Shown: positions 57,454 to 64,000 of the stretch, piece after piece
How the letters are laid out: every line of letters starts with the position of its first letter
How positions within the stretch are numbered: position 1 is the stretch's first letter
NCBI GenBank assembly: GCA_022448425.1
Contig: JAKVCY010000009.1
Location: 1-64,000 of the forward strand
Reading direction: 5' to 3'
From: Thalassotalea sp.
GTDB taxonomy: Bacteria; Pseudomonadota; Gammaproteobacteria; Enterobacterales; Alteromonadaceae
DNA: 64,000 bases
The notes under the pieces: generated by a model
Told to the model about the DNA's origin: nothing
What the model saw: only the letters and a program-made list of their open reading frames with translations
Databases searched by the model: none
Position numbers and translations under genes: made by a program

Positions 57454-58258
57454 TTGAAGAACTATCCCTGCATATCAAGAAGGCACATCGATAATGTGCC
57501 TTCACATGTCTATATCAAAGACACCAACCGTAAATACATTTATGCAAATAAAAAGACGCTGGCGCTTTTTGGTTGTTCTTTACCCGAATTAAAAGGGCAA
57601 GGTGATGAACTATTCTTTACAGAGGAAGCGGTAAAAGGTTTAGAGTCTGTTGATAGGTATGTGCTGTCGGGCAATGAATCAAATAGGGCGTTTTTTTTGA
57701 ACACAGTGACGGCACCACTCATGCCTACATAGAGGCAAAAACACTGAGGTTGAGATAAGACGGCAATCGAACCAAGATCCACTTACACAGATAGCAAATA
57801 GGCGATTTCTATTTGAACAACTCAACACTTCTATTGCCAGAGAGCAAAGGAACCATTATTACTCAGCAGTTATTTATTTAGATTTAGATAATTTTAAACC
57901 AGTTAATGATACATGCGGCCATAGAGTTGGAGATCGTGTATTGGTGGAAGCAGCTCGCCGGCTAGAAGGTTGCACACGTGATTTCGATACGACCTCGAGA
58001 GTGGGGGGAGATGAGTTTGTGCTGCTACTTGATAATGTGGGCTATACGTTAGAAGAGGCCGTCGACTACTCTGAACAAGTTAGGCAACGAGTCATGGCGG
58101 CAATTGCCCAGACGTTTAGTATCGAAGACAAAACCATCAATATCACGTGTTCTTCAGGTATGAAGGTATTTCGAGACGAAAACCTGAGCGCGACAGATTT
58201 ATTGGCGATAGCGGGTCGTGAGATGTATGCCAATAAAACCAAACAAAGCGAAGGCTAA
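57454..58258 (+). pseudogene. PAS-GGDEF protein, broken by frameshifts
   Basis: Three frames make one diguanylate-cyclase-type gene. A PAS-like domain reads IDNVPSHVYIKDTNRKYIYANK in one frame. FEHSDGTTHAYIEAKT follows in a second frame after the eight-T run 57691-57698. EIRRQSNQDPLTQIANRR then runs in a third frame after the five-A run 57737-57741 and on into a full GGDEF domain with intact VGGDEFVLLL. One added base at each run restores continuity. The gene start is uncertain; a possible further shift lies near 57480, where another frame ends ELSLHIKKAHR. If the breaks are real the gene is dead; otherwise it is an active cyclase. Confidence 0.75.
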
Positions 58259-58372
58259 TTCAAATAAGGTGGGCGTTTTAAGACGCCAAACTGATTGGGT
58301 TGGTTAGGCTGGTTAAGTCGATTATACCGACAATGCTGATAGTGTTCTAACGAACTTTCCGTGTTGATTAGT

Positions 58373-58762
58373 TTATAGTTGGACTATATCAATCATTGCT
58401 TCTCGGCTATGCCCAGAGGCACTGAGAGCGTCTAAGTATTGTTGCCAAAGCATATCTGCTTGTTGATGCAACAAACTTAGCTGGTCAAGCGAGTAAATGG
58501 TGTGATGTTCGTCGTCAAATACAAAGCGATGGCCATGTTTACCCACGCTTTCAATTGATATGAGTTTTACATCTTTTTTGTGAGCAGGTACCTTTTGAGC
58601 GTGCTCTTTTCCTGCTTGGTTAGGTTGAACAGGGAGTGGAATCACACGTAAAAATTCAAAACTAAAGGTCCACGTATCAGTCAACTTTTCGTCATTAATG
58701 GCAAGGCTTACCCGCAGTTGATTTTGCTGATTATCGAATGTGAACGCTTTAATTTTGAGCAT
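58373..58762 (-). CDS. GBBH-like N-terminal domain (DUF971) protein
   Basis: The 129-residue protein carries the GBBH-like domain pattern, with ISIESVGKHGHRFVFDDEHHTIYSLDQL. This domain occurs in gamma-butyrobetaine hydroxylase N-termini and Fe-S proteins. It lies immediately downstream of hslU, a neighbourhood common in gammaproteobacteria. Function unknown, possibly Fe-S or metal-related. Confidence 0.8.
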   Translation of the reverse strand: MLKIKAFTFDNQQNQLRVSLAINDEKLTDTWTFSFEFLRVIPLPVQPNQAGKEHAQKVPAHKKDVKLISIESVGKHGHRFVFDDEHHTIYSLDQLSLLHQQADMLWQQYLDALSASGHSREAMIDIVQL

Positions 58763-58788
58763 AATATATCGTTGAACTTCAATAAAAA

Positions 58789-60117
58789 TTAAAGGATAAA
58801 GCGACTTAAGTCTTCGTTTTGTACAACGTCGTTAAGTGTATCGCTGACATAGTCAGTGTTGATAACGACTTTGTCACCACTGCGATCGTTAGCACTAAAC
58901 GAAATTTCTTCCATTAAGCGCTCCATCATCGTGTGAAGGCGACGTGCACCGATATTTTCAGTTGATTCATTGACCTGCCATGCAGCAGCTGCAATCGCCT
59001 GAATACCATCTTCAGTGAACTCTACATCAACACCTTCTGTTTTCATTAAAGCAATGTATTGTTCCGTTAGAGAAGCATTTGGTTCAGTCAAGATACGTAC
59101 AAAGTCTTCAGTGGTTAAAGCTTTTAGCTCAACGCGAATCGGTAAACGACCTTGAAGCTCTGGAATTAAGTCAGAAGGCTTCGCCATTTGGAATGCACCT
59201 GATGCAATAAACAAAATGTGATCAGTTTTCACCATACCATGCTTAGTGCTTACCGTAGAGCCTTCAACTAATGGTAACAAGTCTCGTTGTACGCCTTCAC
59301 GTGATACATCTGGACCTGAAGAATCGCCACGTTTACAAATCTTGTCGATTTCATCAACAAAGACAATACCGTTTTGCTCAACCGCTTCTAATGCTTTAGC
59401 TTTGATATCGTCTTGATTAACAATTTTCGCCGCTTCTTCTTCTTGAAGCGCCTTGAACGCATCTTTGATTTTCAGTTTGCGCTTGTTAGTTTTCTCGCCC
59501 GACATGTTTTGGAACATGCTTTGTAGCTGAGAAGTCATGTCTTCCATACCAGGAGGAGCCATGATTTCAACGCCCATTTGCGGCGCTGCGATATCGATTT
59601 CAATTTCTTTATCGTCTAACTTACCTTCTCGTAGCTTCTTGCGGAATACTTGGCGAGTACTTGCGTTATCACTAGTCTCTTCGTTGCCAAAAGTGTCACG
59701 AGGGTTAGGGATAAGCACGTCAAGAATACGTTCTTCAGCGGCTTCTTCTGCTAAGTGCTGAACACGCGCCATTTCCTGCTCTTTGGTCATCTTGATGGCC
59801 ATGTCAGTTAGATCGCGAATAATCGTCTCTACTTCTTTACCAACATAACCCACTTCTGTGAATTTAGTCGCTTCCACTTTAATGAAAGGTGCATTCGCTA
59901 ATTTCGCTAAACGGCGTGCTATTTCAGTTTTACCTACACCTGTTGGACCGATCATCAAAATGTTCTTTGGTGTTACTTCAGTGCGCAGTTCTTCATTTAA
60001 CTGCATGCGACGCCAGCGGTTACGTAAGGCAATGGCTACAGCACGTTTCGCATCTGCTTGACCAACGATATGGCTATCTAATTCGTGAACAATTTCACGT
60101 GGTGTCATATTCGACAT
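58789..60117 (-). CDS. hslU: HslU, ATPase subunit of the HslUV protease
   Basis: The 442-residue protein has [18 protein letters not shown] (Walker A, about 54-72), the I-domain insertion (about 110-230), [11 protein letters not shown] (Walker B), and a C-terminal end (DLSRFIL) that docks into HslV. Hexameric HslU unfolds substrates for HslV. It lies 26 bases after hslV. Confidence 0.97.
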   Translation of the reverse strand: MSNMTPREIVHELDSHIVGQADAKRAVAIALRNRWRRMQLNEELRTEVTPKNILMIGPTGVGKTEIARRLAKLANAPFIKVEATKFTEVGYVGKEVETIIRDLTDMAIKMTKEQEMARVQHLAEEAAEERILDVLIPNPRDTFGNEETSDNASTRQVFRKKLREGKLDDKEIEIDIAAPQMGVEIMAPPGMEDMTSQLQSMFQNMSGEKTNKRKLKIKDAFKALQEEEAAKIVNQDDIKAKALEAVEQNGIVFVDEIDKICKRGDSSGPDVSREGVQRDLLPLVEGSTVSTKHGMVKTDHILFIASGAFQMAKPSDLIPELQGRLPIRVELKALTTEDFVRILTEPNASLTEQYIALMKTEGVDVEFTEDGIQAIAAAAWQVNESTENIGARRLHTMMERLMEEISFSANDRSGDKVVINTDYVSDTLNDVVQNEDLSRFIL

Positions 60118-60143
60118 AAAAAAATCCTTACTTCTAATCTTGC

Positions 60144-60662
60144 TTAAAGTCCGTCAATGACGTGTTGCTGGTTGGTGAATACACAGATATCTCCAGCAAT
60201 CGTTAACGACTTCTCAACAATTTCGCGAGCAGATAGCTCGGTATTTTCTAATAATGCTAATGCAGCGGCTTGGGCATAGTTACCACCGCTACCAATGGCA
60301 ATTAAATCGTGCTCAGGTTGCACCACATCGCCATTACCTGTGATGATCAGCGATGCTGTTCCGTCAGCAACGACTAACATCGCTTCTAATTTTCTTAACG
60401 CACGATCACTGCGCCAGTCTTTGGCTAATTCAACAGCTGACTTAGTAAGATGGCCCTGATGCATTTCTAATTTGCTTTCAAAGCGTTCAAATAACGTAAA
60501 TGCATCCGCAGTACCGCCAGCAAAGCCAGCAAGTACTTTGTCATTGTATAAACGGCGCACTTTACGGGCGTTGCCCTTCATTACTGTATTACCAAGTGAT
60601 ACTTGGCCGTCGCCACCGATTGCAACTTTACCGTTGCGTCTTACTGAAACAATTGTAGTCAC
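60144..60662 (-). CDS. hslV: HslV, peptidase subunit of the HslUV protease
   Basis: The start is GTG 60662 with GAGGT seven bases upstream, giving [19 protein letters not shown] as the mature end, where the exposed threonine is the catalytic residue. A longer frame to 60755 adds 31 residues without family support. The product is 172 residues, the normal length. It forms the peptidase of HslUV and is followed by hslU. A heat-shock-type promoter lies upstream. Confidence 0.97.
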   Translation of the reverse strand: MTTIVSVRRNGKVAIGGDGQVSLGNTVMKGNARKVRRLYNDKVLAGFAGGTADAFTLFERFESKLEMHQGHLTKSAVELAKDWRSDRALRKLEAMLVVADGTASLIITGNGDVVQPEHDLIAIGSGGNYAQAAALALLENTELSAREIVEKSLTIAGDICVFTNQQHVIDGL

Positions 60663-60727
60663 ACTACACCTCAAACCTTGGGCTATACCGACATTGAGTG
60701 CCCATATAGCATAAACAACTGTAGTAG

Positions 60728-60756
60728 AAAGTGGGTGTTGTTCGATGAAATTCAAG
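60728..60756 (-). promoter_or_regulatory. Putative sigma-32 heat-shock promoter for hslVU
   Basis: On the minus strand, CTTGAATT (from 60756) resembles the sigma-32 -35 box CTTGAAA. CCCACTTT (ending 60728) resembles the -10 box CCCCATnT, with about 13 bases between. It sits about 66 bases before the hslV GTG. hslVU is a known heat-shock operon in E. coli. Confidence 0.55.
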
Positions 60757-60763
60757 GGTAGAG

Positions 60764-60786
60764 GCTCAATTAACTCTTAATTGAGC
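60764..60786. repeat. Perfect inverted repeat between ftsN and hslV
   Basis: GCTCAATTAA and TTAATTGAGC, separated by CTC, form a ten-base perfect hairpin just upstream of the hslV promoter. It may end ftsN transcripts or stabilise them; no T run follows. Confidence 0.4.
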
Positions 60787-60857
60787 TGAATCTGTAGGGT
60801 TAATCAGGCTTATTCGCCTTGATGAAGTCTAATAACTATTCAGGTTAGGTCCTAGTT

Positions 60858-61412
60858 CTAGCGCCACAGCCAGACTTCGCAAGTCATGATGTTGTTGCTT
60901 CGCAGTTTGCGTTTATCGGCATCCGCTTTACGCTTGCGCTCATATGGGCCAAGAATCACCTTATACCAGATACCATTGGTGCCAGAGCTTTGCTTGACTT
61001 GCGCCACTAGACCGGAAAACGCAATTTTCGCTTTCATTGATTCCGCTTGTTGGCGCGTTTTAAACGAGCCACACTGCATTTTGTATGGGCCCTTATTTTC
61101 AACTTCATACTGACCAACTTCAATATCTTGGCCCTCTTTGAGTTTGTCGTAGAAAACCCAATCATCTTCTGGTGGTTCAGGAATCTCAGTTGTGTCTTGC
61201 GTAGGCTTTGGCTGAGTAACAAATGGCTGCGGTGTGGCAGGTTCGACACCCGTTAAAAACCACAGAAAATAGCCTGCACCTGCAATGCTCAAAACCGTAA
61301 GTAAGCTGATTAGCTTAAATTTTAATGACATTGACTGGGATGCCGGAGCTTGCTGCTTATAAGGGCTCTTTTTCTTATTATTGGAACGTGAAACGTAATC
61401 TTGTGGCGCCAT
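60858..61412 (-). CDS. ftsN: FtsN-like cell-division SPOR protein
   Basis: The 184-residue protein has a basic cytoplasmic N-terminus, one helix at about 34-51, a proline-rich linker, and a C-terminal SPOR domain (about 105-184). The SPOR domain holds MQCGSFKTRQQAESMKAKIA and the ending KLRSNNIMTCEVWLW. SPOR domains bind denuded septal peptidoglycan. Its place between priA and hslVU matches the conserved order in related bacteria. It is shorter than E. coli FtsN (319 residues). Confidence 0.88.
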   Translation of the reverse strand: MAPQDYVSRSNNKKKSPYKQQAPASQSMSLKFKLISLLTVLSIAGAGYFLWFLTGVEPATPQPFVTQPKPTQDTTEIPEPPEDDWVFYDKLKEGQDIEVGQYEVENKGPYKMQCGSFKTRQQAESMKAKIAFSGLVAQVKQSSGTNGIWYKVILGPYERKRKADADKRKLRSNNIMTCEVWLWR

Positions 61413-61510
61413 GACTGGATGAAAAACAATAACTCATGGGGTTATTTTACCCGATGTCGATAAAATTAAAAACACCATAATAGGGAGCAGAGCTACTCAC
61501 CTCATGGACG

Positions 61511-63721
61511 CTACCAGCTAAAGTCTGCTGGGTCGATATCTACTGTCCAACGCACTTTGTTAGTGAGTTCATGCTGCTGCAATAACTGGATGATTTGCCT
61601 CATCGCAGTATGTAATTTAGGTCGAGATTCACTTTGTACGATAAGGTGATAGCGATACTTGCCAGCTTTCTTCTCCATTGCAGCAGGCATAGGTCCTGCT
61701 AATTCTACTTCATCGAAAGCGAATTGACTCAAGCTTGATAGGAACTTGGCTGGATAAGAAGGGTAATTTGCCTCTGCGCGAATCAGTACCTGATAACCGA
61801 ATGGCGGTAAATGCGCTAATCGTCTCTCCACTAGTGCTTGTTGAGCAAAATGCTTGTAACCATTATTTACCAAATCTTGAAGCAACGGATGCTGAGGATA
61901 TTGAGTTTGGATAAGTACTTTGCCAGGCTTACTAGCACGGCCAGCACGCCCCGAAACTTGAACGAGTAGTTGTGCCATTTGTTCTGCGGCACGAAAATCG
62001 AAGCTAAATAAAGCGCCGTCTACATCGAGAATGACAACCAGCGTGACATCTGGAAAGTGATGTCCTTTTGCCAGCATTTGAGTACCAATCAGAATGTCAT
62101 GTTCTTTATTGGCAATCGCTTGTAATAGTTTAGTTAATTCGCCTTTTCTGCGAGTTGAATCGCGGTCAATGCGCACCACGCTATTCTCTGAAAACCACTC
62201 ACTAAGATGCGTTTCAAGTTGCTCGGTACCTTGTCCTATAGGTGACAATCGCACGCTGCCGCATTGTTCACACTGTTTAATAATACGCTTTTGGTTTCCG
62301 CAATGGTGACAAACCAACAATTGGTCATGCTGGTGATAGGTGAAAGGCTTATTACAGCGATTACAGTCAGCAACCCAGTTGCACTCTTTACAGTTGATGG
62401 CTGGTGCAAAGCCACGGCGATTGAGAAATACGAGTACTTGTTCCTTACGAGCAAGTGTTTGGGCTATCGCGTGCTTAACTGTCCCTGATATACCGTGCTC
62501 CATCTGTTGCTGACTGACGTCAACGAGGCTCAGCTTTGCTTGAACACTATTACCAGCTCGCGTCGTGAGTTGATGGTAGTGATATTTTCCTGACAATGCG
62601 TTTTGCAGAGACTCTAAACTAGGTGTTGCGCTACCTAAGACAATCGGAATATTCAGCTGTCGTGCACGCAAAATAGCAGCATCTCTCCCGTGATAACGAA
62701 AGCTGTCTTGCTGTTTCAAGGAAGCGTCATGCTCTTCATCAACAATAATTAGCCCCACATCATTGGCTGGAGTAAATATTGCCGAACGAGTGCCAATAAC
62801 AATGGCGGCATGGCCCCGATAGGCGGCGCGCCATGTATCGAGACGCTCTTTGTCATTTAAACCTGAGTGGTGCAAATAGATAGGCACATGGAAGCGTTGC
62901 TCAAAGCGGCTCAATGTTTGCGGTGTTAAGCCAATCTCCGGAACGATAACGAGCACTTGCTTATTTTGTTCAAGCACTTGTTCCATCGCTTGAAGGTATA
63001 CTTCCGTTTTACCGCTACCAGTAATGCCGTCGACGAGATGGCAGCTGAATTGGTTTTTACTTTGGTTAACGGCTGCAACTACAAGTGCTTGTTCAGCAGA
63101 TAACGTTAGTCGCTCGCTTTCGACAAGTGATTTGGCTTGCCATGTAAATGGTTCAGGAATGATCTCTCGTTCCGTAATCAGCCCCTTGCTATCCAAAGCA
63201 TTGAGTTGCGCTTTGGTAAAGCCCAGAGTACGTAATTCCGGCCAACTACAGCCATGTGTTTGTCCTTCAGGACCTGCTATCGTGTCGAATAATGCTTGCT
63301 GCTTCTTCGCGGTAGCACTGATTTTTCCGGTTAAGTCGCAGCCTTCCTCAGCAAACCAACGCGTTTGGAAACTTAAATCTGGCTGCTCGAGTTGTCTCAA
63401 TAATACTGGCAGAGCTTGCTGACAAATATCGCCAATGGGATGATGATAATATTGGCTTAACGTTTGTAAAAACTTCAGTAGGTCAGCGGGTAAGTGATAT
63501 TTATCAGTGACTCTTGAAATGATGGGTTTGAGTTTGCTCTCCTCAATGTCACAACTATCGGCAGTGTTTACGACGATACCTACAAGCTGACGCCCGGCAA
63601 AAGGTACGAGAACTCGCTCACCAAGGCAAAGGTCCGGAGACTGCATGCTTTCAGGTACTTCGTAGGTAAAGAGTTGTCGCATTGGAACGGGTAATGCGAC
63701 TTCGATATAGTTTTGACTCAC
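61511..63721 (-). CDS. priA: Primosomal protein N' (replication restart helicase PriA)
   Basis: The 736-residue protein has the family N-terminal DNA-binding region (YIEVALPVPMRQLFTYEVP), the Walker A motif GITGSGKTEVYLQAM, a DEEHD box, and FLNRRGFAP. Paired cysteines of the zinc-binding insert (CKEC, CNRC, CHHC, CEQC) and a C-terminal helicase half are also present. PriA restarts collapsed replication forks. First gene of the minus-strand core block. Confidence 0.97.
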   Translation of the reverse strand: MSQNYIEVALPVPMRQLFTYEVPESMQSPDLCLGERVLVPFAGRQLVGIVVNTADSCDIEESKLKPIISRVTDKYHLPADLLKFLQTLSQYYHHPIGDICQQALPVLLRQLEQPDLSFQTRWFAEEGCDLTGKISATAKKQQALFDTIAGPEGQTHGCSWPELRTLGFTKAQLNALDSKGLITEREIIPEPFTWQAKSLVESERLTLSAEQALVVAAVNQSKNQFSCHLVDGITGSGKTEVYLQAMEQVLEQNKQVLVIVPEIGLTPQTLSRFEQRFHVPIYLHHSGLNDKERLDTWRAAYRGHAAIVIGTRSAIFTPANDVGLIIVDEEHDASLKQQDSFRYHGRDAAILRARQLNIPIVLGSATPSLESLQNALSGKYHYHQLTTRAGNSVQAKLSLVDVSQQQMEHGISGTVKHAIAQTLARKEQVLVFLNRRGFAPAINCKECNWVADCNRCNKPFTYHQHDQLLVCHHCGNQKRIIKQCEQCGSVRLSPIGQGTEQLETHLSEWFSENSVVRIDRDSTRRKGELTKLLQAIANKEHDILIGTQMLAKGHHFPDVTLVVILDVDGALFSFDFRAAEQMAQLLVQVSGRAGRASKPGKVLIQTQYPQHPLLQDLVNNGYKHFAQQALVERRLAHLPPFGYQVLIRAEANYPSYPAKFLSSLSQFAFDEVELAGPMPAAMEKKAGKYRYHLIVQSESRPKLHTAMRQIIQLLQQHELTNKVRWTVDIDPADFSW

Positions 63722-64000
63722 AATGAAGGAACACTTGTTATTTTAGCGTATTGTGAACTGCGAAATGCCAACTGCCAAGTCACAGTACGAATTATTTTTG
63801 ATGCTCGTAAGTTGCCAGTAACGTAAGTTAAATTGATTAGTTGCATATGAAACTAAAAATTGTTTATTTTTTAGCACTTTTTCGCTTGTTGAGTATTGCA
63901 GTTAAAGGCGTGATCCAATACAATGCGCGCCCACTAAATTGAATTCGTATGGTGCTTAGCAATTAATAGCAATTGACTAAGTGGCGATACGGCCTAATAC
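63722..64000. other. Region upstream of priA, no gene seen
   Basis: The 279-base stretch to the window edge is AT-rich and probably carries the priA promoter. A 31-codon frame at 63847-63942 has no ribosome site and no recognisable family, and is not called. rpmE, often next to priA, is not visible here. Confidence 0.5.

Noticed and set aside
60663-60755. 31-residue N-terminal extension of HslV
   Set aside because: HslV needs a threonine next to the start for its active site; GTG 60662 gives exactly that and has a ribosome site.
63847-63942. Small ORF of 31 codons near the window edge
   Set aside because: No ribosome site, no recognisable family and AT-rich composition; not supported.
1-64000. 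CRISPR array, prophage, rRNA operon
   Set aside because: I saw no regularly spaced repeats, no phage structural genes and no rRNA-like sequence anywhere in the window.

Overview
The window looks like the chromosome of a marine gammaproteobacterium of the order Alteromonadales, perhaps Colwelliaceae/Thalassotalea-like. This is an inference from the low GC content, the priA-ftsN-hslVU block with a GBBH-like (DUF971) gene, the divergent hutC/hutI pair, LapD/LapG, a PEP-CTERM protein, many cyclic-di-GMP proteins and a Vibrio vps-like exopolysaccharide locus. No rRNA operon, intact tRNA, CRISPR array or intact prophage was seen.

Layout. (1) 1-12.4 kb is an accessory region. It holds a HipA-like kinase cut by the window edge, a pseudopilin, a degraded tRNA-Leu-like sequence followed by a terminator, an IS1595-type transposase remnant, an RND efflux pump with its adaptor divergent from a two-component system, a GrpB-family protein, a NAD(P)-binding protein and a decayed rhuM gene. 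(2) 12.4-17.3 kb carries a phosphate-binding-like periplasmic protein and a porin, divergent from a large hybrid kinase with duplicated receiver domains. (3) 17.4-25.4 kb, all on the minus strand, holds surface genes: a spermidine-synthase-like methyltransferase, an OmpA protein, an O-antigen-ligase-type protein, a small exported protein, LapD, LapG and a PEP-CTERM protein. (4) 25.6-43.1 kb is a Wzx/Wzy-type exopolysaccharide locus. It has glycosyltransferases, an acyltransferase, a sulfotransferase, flippase, polymerase, GDP-fucose synthesis (gmd, fcl), the initiating phosphoglycosyltransferase, an outer-membrane barrel, a short export protein, a tyrosine autokinase, a PHP phosphatase and a VpsP-like protein. 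(5) 43.2-58.3 kb is mixed: a GNAT-thioesterase, a YeeZ-like SDR, membrane proteins, a GAF hybrid kinase, hutC/hutI, three cyclic-di-GMP proteins (two frameshifted), rraA and an HBM chemoreceptor. (6) 58.4-63.7 kb is a conserved core block: GBBH-like protein, hslU, hslV, ftsN, priA.

How it fits together. Much of the window concerns the cell surface and the motile-to-sessile choice. The exopolysaccharide locus makes and exports a polymer that probably contains fucose and may be sulfated. LapD/LapG would control release of a large adhesin encoded elsewhere. Several GGDEF/EAL proteins could feed cyclic-di-GMP signals into both.

A recurring oddity is that five interrupted reading frames at four loci (IS transposase, XRE-membrane regulator, GGDEF/EAL membrane protein, and PAS-GGDEF protein twice) can each be restored by adding one base to a homopolymer run. 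Either the assembly has systematic run-length errors or these loci really vary or are decaying. No complete, clearly undescribed system was identified. The best candidates for a second look are the PBP-porin-hybrid-kinase trio, the XRE-membrane fusion and the short-exporter/barrel pair in the polysaccharide locus.
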